Below, in pieces: positions 1 to 4,812 of a stretch of 5,209 bases of DNA. The position numbers and the translations under genes were made by a program. The DNA lies in assembly GCA_031551265.1 (NCBI GenBank), contig JAVBNU010000022.1:1-5209 (forward strand), read 5' to 3'. Each line of letters starts with the position of its first letter. Within the stretch, counting starts at the first letter, position 1. The notes beneath the pieces were generated by a model. The model had not been told where the DNA came from, did no database searches, and saw nothing but the letters and a program-made list of their open reading frames with translations. The stretch comes from JAVBNU01 sp031551265. GTDB taxonomy: Bacteria > Cyanobacteriota > Vampirovibrionia > Gastranaerophilales > Gastranaerophilaceae.

Positions 1-846
1 GCTTATTATTGGCGCCATTATGGGGATTGTGTTTGTAAGTTTGTCAAAAGCATTGAGGGTTCCGTAGGTTGTGTATGCGGTGCTACCGGCGCGTATAAAT
101 TCTTGTGTCATACGTTGATACGCGCTTGCTTTCGCGTCTTCCTCAGTCATTCCGTTGCGTAATGACATGTTATAAATATCTACTGCCAAAAAGACAGCCG
201 GCACTATGCCTGTTATCAGGCGATTTAGTGAGCGTTCGGCCGATGTGTTGTAGTTGCCTGTTTTTTTGCTCATGTAGTTGCGCAGAATCTCATCAGTTTC
301 TTTCACGGCAAGTTCTTCAATATTATCAGGTATTTTATCGCCGTTTTTCTTAATAATTTTGTCGTATATATTTCCAACTTCTTCCAATGCTCCGCGCAGT
401 GATTGCACATTTTCACGCAAGATTTTATTATTGCTGTGCTCTTGCAAAAAGTCGGCTTTGCTCAATTTCTCTAACGTTTGGTTTTTAGGAAATTTCTTGG
501 CCAAGCCACATACAACGCCACCGTATATATCTTTCCACATGCCGGTAAAGGGATAAAGAAAACTATCAAAAATCTTCTGGCCTAATGACTCGTCGCGCAC
601 AGCATTACCGTCAAAAACTTTCGCGAAAACGTCAGCAGGTATCTCTTTTCTGAGGTTAGCTACGAATTTGCCGTACTTGTTATCCAAAAACTTTACTACT
701 TCATTGCAATTGTTGATAACAACTCTATTGCCGGCGCCAAAAGCTTTTTCTATGCCTTTAAAACTAATATTTGCAGCACAAGACTGCTGACCCCGGTCAG
801 CATTTAAATTGGGGCTATTAGAGCTATTAGGGTGTATTATTTTCAT
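1..846 (-). CDS. Unrecognised protein with membrane-type segment, 5' part only (C-terminus beyond left edge)
   Basis: An uninterrupted reading frame of 282 codons runs from an ATG at 846 off the left edge. An in-frame TAA lies three codons before the ATG and the next internal Met is near residue 103, so 846 is the likely start, although the Shine-Dalgarno match before it is poor. Residues 1-25 are Asn/Ser/Gln-rich and look disordered, and a short I-S-F-K-G segment follows at 27-31. Residues 40-200 are mixed, charged and probably helical (for example an LREN..LRGALEEVGNIYDKI stretch at 143-165). Residues about 207-226 form a hydrophobic helix (ITGIVPAVFLAVDIY), and hydrophobicity rises again from about 273 to the edge. 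I see no enzyme motif, signal peptide or Cys cluster. From memory, gut Vampirovibrionia carry many paralogous proteins with a short N-terminal F-K-G/A motif and a 'TG.VPA.FLA.D.YN' helix, so it may belong to that lineage-restricted group. This could not be checked. The frame is sound and the function is unknown. Confidence 0.85.
   Translation of the reverse strand, partial: MKIIHPNSSNSPNLNADRGQQSCAANISFKGIEKAFGAGNRVVINNCNEVVKFLDNKYGKFVANLRKEIPADVFAKVFDGNAVRDESLGQKIFDSFLYPFTGMWKDIYGGVVCGLAKKFPKNQTLEKLSKADFLQEHSNNKILRENVQSLRGALEEVGNIYDKIIKKNGDKIPDNIEELAVKETDEILRNYMSKKTGNYNTSAERSLNRLITGIVPAVFLAVDIYNMSLRNGMTEEDAKASAYQRMTQEFIRAGSTAYTTYGTLNAFDKLTNTIPIMAPIIS
785..802. repeat. 18-bp GC-rich palindrome inside the start of the left-edge gene
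   Basis: Two perfect 8-bp arms (TGCTGACC at 785-792 and GGTCAGCA at 795-802) are separated by 2 bp. In the minus-strand mRNA this gives a 7-bp stem with a 4-nt loop at about codons 15-20 of the left-edge gene, in the Asn/Ser-rich variable segment. It is GC-rich against an AT-rich background. It may be a translation-modulating hairpin, a small mobile palindrome or chance. What is seen is the symmetry; any role is inferred. Confidence 0.55.
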
Positions 847-1068
847 TTCACACCATTACTTAAAGAGATTAAGCCCCGTGAATAGCGAAAATTGCGCAAA
901 CATAGAAATATATTGCAAAATCTTTACACTGTGTCTTTGTTATCCAACGTAGCGTAAATTTATATATTTCTTCTTAACTCTTTAGGTAAATTATATTGTA
1001 AAAATAAATAAAGCTGCAACTTTGCGGCAGCGAGATTTACAGCTATTTTATGTATAAAGACATGATAT

Positions 1069-1097
1069 TTGTTCTTTTTGAAAAATTTTGCTATATT
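1069..1097 (+). promoter_or_regulatory. Candidate extended -10 promoter for the 100-residue protein
   Basis: The -35-like TTGTTC at 1069-1074 is followed by a 17-bp spacer and TATATT at 1092-1097, preceded by TG at 1089-1090 (extended -10, TGnTATATT). The expected transcription start is near 1104, about 42 nt before the ATG at 1146. The -35 element matches the consensus in only three of six positions; the extended -10 carries most of the weight. Its position argues for the shorter start of the downstream gene. Confidence 0.5.
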
Positions 1098-1104
1098 TGG
1101 GTTG

Positions 1105-1120
1105 AATCTGATACCAGATT
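1105..1120 (+). promoter_or_regulatory. Possible 5' UTR stem-loop
   Basis: AATCTG (1105-1110) and CAGATT (1115-1120) form a perfect 6-bp stem with a 4-nt loop. It lies at the predicted 5' end of the transcript, about ten bases before the ribosome-binding site of the next gene. Such 5' hairpins can stabilise mRNA. It is short and AT-rich enough that chance is a real alternative. Confidence 0.3.
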
Positions 1121-1145
1121 GGATGTATTGAGGGAGAATTTATAC

Positions 1146-1448
1146 ATGATCGGAATAGAGTCTTGCGGTTGCAAGAAAAAAGAAAACCTAATGTGGCTAT
1201 TTATGCTAATGCAGTCTATGAAACCACAAAACACGAATATTAACATGAGCACTACTACCACAACCATGACTAATAATAACTATGGAAACAACAATAGCAA
1301 CGTGATCAATGATACGGCGTCTATAAGCCAGCAGGCCAAAAACTTATTAGCACAGGATGCTTCAGGTTCTGCGCTTACAGGTGGAAGTTCTGCTGTAGCG
1401 ACTGCAGCTCCTGTTGCAGCTGCAAGTGGGGCTGTCGCTGCGGCATAA
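1146..1448 (+). CDS. Small low-complexity protein, 100 residues, function unknown
   Basis: The frame is open back to an ATG at 1050, but I place the start at 1146. An AGGGAGA ribosome-binding site at 1131-1137 sits 8 nt before that ATG, and a promoter and 5' hairpin fall between 1050 and 1145. The 100-residue product is a chain of compositional blocks. Residues 7-12 are Cys-Gly-Cys followed by three Lys. Residues 15-25 are hydrophobic and Met-rich (LMWLFMLMQSM), too short for a normal membrane helix. A Thr run at 36-40 and an Asn-rich block at 43-52 follow, then a possibly helical stretch at 58-71 and a Ser/Gly linker. The end (83-100) is rich in Ala and Val and finishes AVAAA. There is no known domain, classical signal peptide or catalytic motif. 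It might be a surface-exposed or membrane-anchored small protein, but that is a guess. It is on the same strand as the glycosyltransferase 140 bp downstream, which appears to have its own promoter. The strong ribosome-binding site supports expression; an ORF of little importance is still possible. Confidence 0.6.
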   Translation: MIGIESCGCKKKENLMWLFMLMQSMKPQNTNINMSTTTTTMTNNNYGNNNSNVINDTASISQQAKNLLAQDASGSALTGGSSAVATAAPVAAASGAVAAA

Positions 1449-1458
1449 GTTGAAGTAT

Positions 1459-1487
1459 TTGGAATTTAAATCACCTAACTGGATAAT
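1459..1487 (+). promoter_or_regulatory. Candidate promoter for the glycosyltransferase gene
   Basis: TTGGAA at 1459-1464, a 17-bp spacer and GATAAT at 1482-1487 form a reasonable sigma-70 promoter (four of six and five of six consensus bases). The predicted start near 1494 would leave a leader of about 95 nt before the ATG at 1589. That leader contains CTATAG at 1511-1516 and again at 1557-1562 (self-complementary, so the copies can pair), flanking a TCAC-TTTTT-GTGA mini-hairpin at 1526-1538. These could fold into one long imperfect stem, but the pairing is weak. Confidence 0.4.
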
Positions 1488-1588
1488 GTACTTATGTGCA
1501 ACTTAGCTTACTATAGTCATGAGCTTCACTTTTTGTGATGTTCTTAATATCATAGTCTATAGATAATTAGAAGATTAAGTTTGTTTAT

Positions 1589-2563
1589 ATGAAAACGGCG
1601 GCAAAACTACCACATACAAAACCTGAAATAGCTTTCATTACGCTGGCATGCTGTACATGCTCACGTCCCGGCATGCTTGAGAGGGTTTTGCATAAAATCA
1701 AAACGATGAACTTGCCAGAGGGTATAAACATAGAGCTGCTTATTATAGACAATGACAAAGAGTTGCCTGCACGTGGTGTTGTGGAAAAATTACAAAAAGA
1801 TTTTCCAATAAAAATAAATTATTACCTTGAAGAAACAAGAGGAATTGCAGTTGCGCGAAATCGTCTGCTGCGTGAAGCTATTAATATGCAAGCTAGTCAT
1901 GTTGCTCTTTTTGATGATGATGGCTTGATTGAAGCTGATTGGCTCATTAATCATATCAAGTACTACAGAATTTACCAGAATGCGTATGTAATTTCAGGAC
2001 CACAATATACGTGGTTCGATGGTGAGTTCCCGGGTTTCATAACCAGAAACAATATATTTAAATGTGATACATCAAAAGAAAAAGGCGAAATTATCGATTC
2101 TTGTGCCACCAATAACGTATTCTTCCCTGTCGAAATCATCAAACACTCTAATATATGGTTTGATGAAAAATACGGCTTTATGGGCGGCGAGGATGGTGAC
2201 TTTTTTAGCCGAATGACGCAAAATGGCTATACAATCGTATTTAACCCCGAATCAATCGTGAAAGAAGTTACAGATAAAACACGCGCAAATATTTCATGGA
2301 TTTTATCGCGCAGCTATTTTAACGGCTATACCGCTGCATTTTGGAAACTTGAATATAACAACGACTTCGGCTCAAGGTTCAAATACACGATGAAAGCATT
2401 GATTATTTTGAGCTTAGACTGCATGGCTCTCCCGTTCTCAATACTTGGTGGGCCAACACTCTTTTTAAACGTTTTAGCAATAACAGCCAAAACTCTCGGG
2501 AAATTGATGGGCTGCCTATATAACAAAAAAACGAATTATTACGAAAAAGTAATCTGCTACTAA
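1589..2563 (+). CDS. Family 2 glycosyltransferase, ExoM-like
   Basis: The 324-residue product is a complete inverting GT-A glycosyltransferase that would transfer a sugar from a nucleotide-sugar donor, probably to a lipid-linked or surface glycan at the inner face of the membrane. Sequence signs, in order: a first beta strand and donor-site start at 14-27 (IAFITLACCTCSRPG); IELLIIDND at 48-56; the E-T-R-G-I-A-V-A-R-N segment at 82-91, typical of ExoM-type enzymes; the metal-binding D-D-D at 109-111; SGPQ at 136-139; TNNVFFP at 174-180; and the acceptor/catalytic GGEDGDFF at 199-206. A hydrophobic C-terminal part (about 266-305, one or two helices) suggests membrane association. The start is fixed by an in-frame TAG at 1568-1570 with no other ATG between; the Shine-Dalgarno match is poor, with AGAAG 15 nt upstream. 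The gene stands alone, with no polysaccharide operon visible in the window, so donor and acceptor cannot be named. The fold and family are secure; the specific sugar is unknown. Confidence 0.93.
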   Translation: MKTAAKLPHTKPEIAFITLACCTCSRPGMLERVLHKIKTMNLPEGINIELLIIDNDKELPARGVVEKLQKDFPIKINYYLEETRGIAVARNRLLREAINMQASHVALFDDDGLIEADWLINHIKYYRIYQNAYVISGPQYTWFDGEFPGFITRNNIFKCDTSKEKGEIIDSCATNNVFFPVEIIKHSNIWFDEKYGFMGGEDGDFFSRMTQNGYTIVFNPESIVKEVTDKTRANISWILSRSYFNGYTAAFWKLEYNNDFGSRFKYTMKALIILSLDCMALPFSILGGPTLFLNVLAITAKTLGKLMGCLYNKKTNYYEKVICY

Positions 2564-2568
2564 ACCTA

Positions 2569-4422
2569 CTATTTTGCGTACATGTCATCGATTGCGAACT
2601 GGTAGCGCTCACAAACTACGTGTTTTTTGATTTTAATTGTTTGTGTCATCAAGCCATTGTCAACAGTGCATTCACCAATAAAATGTATGTTTGCGAGTCG
2701 TTCAAAACATCTGTAATTAGGACGGTTTTTAATTTTATTTTGCAAATCTTTTAGAATTTTCAATTTTACTTCTTTTTCATTATTCAACTTGTTAATATCC
2801 ATATTAGGATTATGTGCAAGCTGCTTAACAGCCTCAATATTCGGTACAACAAGCGCACTTAGCGCATTTTTATCCTGACCTGTGAGCACAATCTGTGAAA
2901 CATAGTCACTATTCATACAAGCTGCCTCAATCGCATCAGCCTCAACATTTTCGCCGTTTGAAAGAACAATAATATCTTTTAAACGCCCAACAAGCACCAG
3001 GCTGCCGTCCTTGCAGAGCCATCCCAAATCACCTGTCACAATATAACCGTTAGCTAAAAGCACCTTCGCAGACTCCTCAGGGTTCTTATAATAGCCCTTC
3101 ATAATTTGCCCGCCTTTTGCCAAAACGAGTCCTTTTTCACCTTGCTTTAAAGGCGCATACGTCTCAGGATCAACTATCAAAATTTCCGTACCAATCAACG
3201 GCTCGCCGGCTGAATATATTTTATTATTTTCCCTGCGAGTAACAGTCAAAATAGGCGATGTTTCGGTTAAGCCGTAACCTATCTGTATAGGTACCCCGAT
3301 AGCTTCATAAAAATCACCAACCTGTGGTAAAAGAGCGCCGCCACCGCTAATAGCAGTATGCATGGTGTCAAATCCGATAAGTTTTTTAAGTTTGCTATAA
3401 ATTAACTTGTCGGCAAAAACATGGATAGGGAATATGCCTGCCACTTTTAGCGATGCAGCTAATTTATTAAACACATTAGGTGTTTCATTATAAATATCAT
3501 TATTATTCAAAAGACGCTTCGCACGGGTATACTTTGAAGACGCTTTCAACAAAGATTTCATCATCCAGCTTGTGAATTTAGGCTTATTGGATAATTCCTG
3601 CATAACCCCGTCATACACTGCTTCCCACAGTCGCGGCACCGCCACAATAACTACAATCTTACTGCTCTTTAGATCATTCTTGAAATATTTTGGTGTCGTA
3701 TATATAACTCGGGATCCCAGATATAGCATATAATATCCGGCTGTACGTTCATATGCATGCCAAATCGGCAACACCGAAAGCACATTCTGTCGTTCAGGCA
3801 GCTTTAATGATGCAGTAATAGTTTCAATCTGGCTGACAAAATTTTTGTGAGTTAACATTATCCCTTTAGGCTTACCTGTTGTGCCTGAAGAATATATCAA
3901 TGTCACAACGTCATCAGCAGAGCATTCAGTTGGCGTATAAGGAATCTGTTTGCCAAGTTCTAAGATTTCATCAAAAGTATAAAACGAGCTTTTGCAACGG
4001 TAGTCATTTTTATCAATTTTCTCCCCGCCGATATAAAGAATAAAACGAATATTATACTTATCTTCAACAGATATAAAATGTTTTATAACGCTGGTTGAAT
4101 CGGTTATCAGTGCAATACTGTCAGAATGTTCATAAATATACTCCAACTCCGATAACGGAGCCATTGAGCCCCGTATGGCATTCGCAGCGCCACAACTGAT
4201 TACACCCTGGTCAGTAATCATCCACCGAGGCGAATTCTCACTAAACTGTGCTACGTGGTCACCTCGCTGCAACCCTATACTCTTCAATCCCGAGGCTAAA
4301 TTTTTAACTGACTCGTGTAATTCAATATAAGTACAGCTATAATTACTATACTTATCATAGAGAGCGTCCATAGAACCGTATTTTTTAGCGGTATATTCAG
4401 TAAGTTCATGTAACAGTAGCAT
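2569..4422 (-). CDS. aas: Acyl-[acyl-carrier-protein] synthetase / long-chain fatty acid ligase, cyanobacterial Aas type
   Basis: The 617-residue product is an AMP-forming adenylate ligase (ANL superfamily). It would activate free fatty acids with ATP and load them on ACP (or CoA), feeding them back into phospholipid synthesis. Motifs: P-loop-like YSSGTTGKPKG at 177-187; SVLPIWHAYERT at 216-227; AVPRLWEAVYDGV at 261-273; SGGGALLP at 359-366; YGLTETSP at 383-390; TGDLGW at 463-468; GRLKDIIVLSNGENVE at 479-494; and C-terminal TQTIKIKK at 593-600, whose K597 takes the place of the catalytic A10 lysine. The HAYERT, SGGGAL and TQT-K-I-K forms, as I recall them, mark the cyanobacterial/plastid acyl-ACP synthetase branch. 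The length is a little below the usual 640-700. The start has an AGAAGG ribosome-binding site at 4428-4433, 5 nt upstream. It is transcribed alone from a strong promoter at 4488-4516. ACP rather than CoA as acceptor is inferred from similarity, not shown. Confidence 0.92.
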   Translation of the reverse strand: MLLLHELTEYTAKKYGSMDALYDKYSNYSCTYIELHESVKNLASGLKSIGLQRGDHVAQFSENSPRWMITDQGVISCGAANAIRGSMAPLSELEYIYEHSDSIALITDSTSVIKHFISVEDKYNIRFILYIGGEKIDKNDYRCKSSFYTFDEILELGKQIPYTPTECSADDVVTLIYSSGTTGKPKGIMLTHKNFVSQIETITASLKLPERQNVLSVLPIWHAYERTAGYYMLYLGSRVIYTTPKYFKNDLKSSKIVVIVAVPRLWEAVYDGVMQELSNKPKFTSWMMKSLLKASSKYTRAKRLLNNNDIYNETPNVFNKLAASLKVAGIFPIHVFADKLIYSKLKKLIGFDTMHTAISGGGALLPQVGDFYEAIGVPIQIGYGLTETSPILTVTRRENNKIYSAGEPLIGTEILIVDPETYAPLKQGEKGLVLAKGGQIMKGYYKNPEESAKVLLANGYIVTGDLGWLCKDGSLVLVGRLKDIIVLSNGENVEADAIEAACMNSDYVSQIVLTGQDKNALSALVVPNIEAVKQLAHNPNMDINKLNNEKEVKLKILKDLQNKIKNRPNYRCFERLANIHFIGECTVDNGLMTQTIKIKKHVVCERYQFAIDDMYAK

Positions 4423-4487
4423 TCTGACCTTCTATTCCCGAATTGCACAATCCTGATTCAGTGATAACAACGATGCAGGGTAATAAA

Positions 4488-4516
4488 ATCATATTTTTTA
4501 TATTAAGTAATGTCAA
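4488..4516 (-). promoter_or_regulatory. Near-consensus sigma-70 promoter of aas
   Basis: Read on the minus strand, a perfect TTGACA (4516-4511) is followed by exactly 17 bp and TATGAT (4493-4488, five of six consensus bases). The predicted start is near 4481, giving a leader of about 58 nt before the aas ATG. The spacer contains the complement of one TATATTAAG copy (4499-4507), where a bound protein would block RNA polymerase. Confidence 0.75.
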
Positions 4517-4574
4517 GCGTCCTACGTCTCATTGTGAATCTAAAAACGTAGTTTCAGTACTTTCGAGGATTATA

Positions 4575-4634
4575 TATTAAGAAATGTGTCACTAAAATTA
4601 TTTCCGAAACAATTTGTATTAATATTTCTTAATA
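4575..4634. repeat. 11-bp inverted repeat, arms 38 nt apart
   Basis: TATTAAGAAAT at 4575-4585 and its exact reverse complement ATTTCTTAATA at 4624-4634 flank 38 nt. The left arm overlaps the second TATATTAAG copy. A DNA-looping operator pair is more plausible than an RNA hairpin, because the arms are AT-rich and far apart. No function is known. Confidence 0.45.
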
Positions 4635-4640
4635 AAAGGA

Positions 4641-4669
4641 TTGTATTTTGATATATTAAGTGATATATT
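4641..4669 (+). promoter_or_regulatory. Candidate distal promoter of the sigma factor gene
   Basis: TTGTAT at 4641-4646, a 17-bp spacer and TATATT at 4664-4669 make a plausible promoter with a start near 4676 and a leader of about 137 nt. Both units of the 12-bp tandem repeat fall in its spacer and -10 box, so a protein bound there would control it. Four of six bases match at -35. Confidence 0.35.
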
Positions 4670-4672
4670 AAG
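4649..4672 (+). repeat. Perfect 12-bp tandem duplication
   Basis: The unit TGATATATTAAG is repeated exactly twice, at 4649-4660 and 4661-4672. Each unit contains one TATATTAAG motif. Twelve base pairs is a little over one helical turn, so two proteins bound to the units would lie on nearly the same face of the DNA. Confidence 0.6.
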
Positions 4673-4711
4673 TATATAGGATAATATATTAGTCGTTCAG
4701 TATTATAAACA

Positions 4712-4723
4712 CCTGTTTACAGG
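4712..4723. promoter_or_regulatory. Short palindrome, possible operator
   Basis: CCTGT (4712-4716) and ACAGG (4719-4723) are perfect arms around TT. Symmetry continues imperfectly outward, with C4710/G4725, A4709/T4726 and A4707/T4728 also complementary. It lies just upstream of the TTGACA at 4735. The CTGT/ACAG arms recall proteobacterial LexA boxes, but the central spacing is 2 bp rather than 8, so I do not call it a LexA site. Confidence 0.4.
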
Positions 4724-4734
4724 GGTATTTTGTG

Positions 4735-4764
4735 TTGACAAAATCCGAAATTACAATTTGTAGT
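4735..4764 (+). promoter_or_regulatory. Candidate proximal promoter of the sigma factor gene
   Basis: A perfect -35 TTGACA (4735-4740) is followed after 18 bp by a weak -10, TGTAGT (4759-4764, four of six consensus bases). The start would be near 4771, about 42 nt before the ATG at 4813. The poor -10 means it may need an activator or a different sigma factor, or it may not be used. Confidence 0.4.
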
Positions 4765-4812
4765 CGGGCGCTTTTTGCCTGCAAAGAATTTTAGAAAAAT
4801 AGGAGCATCAAT

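Larger units (their letters stand above)
847..1145. other. Divergent intergenic region, 299 bp
   Basis: This AT-rich spacer lies between the left-edge gene (reading left) and the 100-residue protein (reading right). The right half holds a candidate extended -10 promoter and a 5' stem-loop, listed separately. I found no convincing -35/-10 pair for the left-reading gene. Small symmetric elements occur (TTGCGCAA at 892-899, and GCTGC/GCAGC arms at 1013-1017 and 1027-1031), but none has terminator form for either neighbour. The region 1050-1145 is technically open in frame with the downstream gene, but it contains the promoter and is therefore probably not translated. Confidence 0.6.
4499..4672 (+). 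repeat. TATATTAAG motif, four dispersed copies
   Basis: Exact copies of TATATTAAG occur at 4499-4507, 4573-4581, 4652-4660 and 4664-4672, with a near copy (TATATTAG) around 4685-4692. All are in the same orientation. The first lies within the aas promoter spacer; the third and fourth lie within or over a candidate sigma-gene promoter. By a rough estimate from base composition, four copies of a given 9-mer are not expected in 390 bp even at this AT content. They may be operator half-sites for an unknown regulator. Confidence 0.5.
4423..4812. other. Divergent control region between aas and the sigma factor gene, 390 bp
   Basis: This is a strongly AT-rich gene-free stretch between two divergently read genes. 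It holds the aas promoter, four TATATTAAG copies, a perfect 12-bp tandem repeat, an 11-bp inverted repeat, a short palindrome, two candidate promoters for the sigma gene and a 20-codon mini-ORF (all listed separately or under findings). No tRNA, riboswitch or rho-independent terminator is recognisable. The number of symmetric and repeated elements is unusual next to the other spacers in this window. Confidence 0.7.

Noticed and set aside
105..353. Plus-strand open frame (82 codons)
   Set aside because: Antisense to the long continuous minus-strand gene 1-846; its product is Cys/Ser/Phe-rich nonsense with no ribosome-binding site or motif.
278..556. Plus-strand open frame (92 codons)
   Set aside because: Also antisense to the gene at 1-846; hydrophobic and Ser-rich composition comes from reading Lys/Asn/Glu codons backwards.
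892..899. TTGCGCAA palindrome
   Set aside because: An 8-bp palindrome alone, with no promoter placed around it, is expected by chance.
1013..1031. GCTGC/GCAGC hairpin resembling a terminator
   Set aside because: The only T-rich tract that would follow it is on the minus strand, where no gene leads into it; on the plus strand there is no T-tract.
1444..1505. TAAGTTG/CAACTTA and CATAAGT/ACTTATG inverted repeats after the 100-residue gene
   Set aside because: The two pairings compete for the same bases, the loops are 39-46 nt and no T-tract follows, so this is not a credible terminator.
1526..1538. TCAC-TTTTT-GTGA mini-hairpin as terminator of the 100-residue gene
   Set aside because: Stem of only 4 bp, with the T-run in the loop rather than after the stem.
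2326..2612. Two minus-strand open frames at the end of the glycosyltransferase
   Set aside because: They lie opposite conserved-family coding sequence and overlap each other and the aas stop; no recognisable protein features.
4712..4723. LexA (SOS) box
   Set aside because: CTGT and ACAG arms are 2 bp apart rather than 8, and it does not fit the cyanobacterial or Firmicutes box either as I know them.
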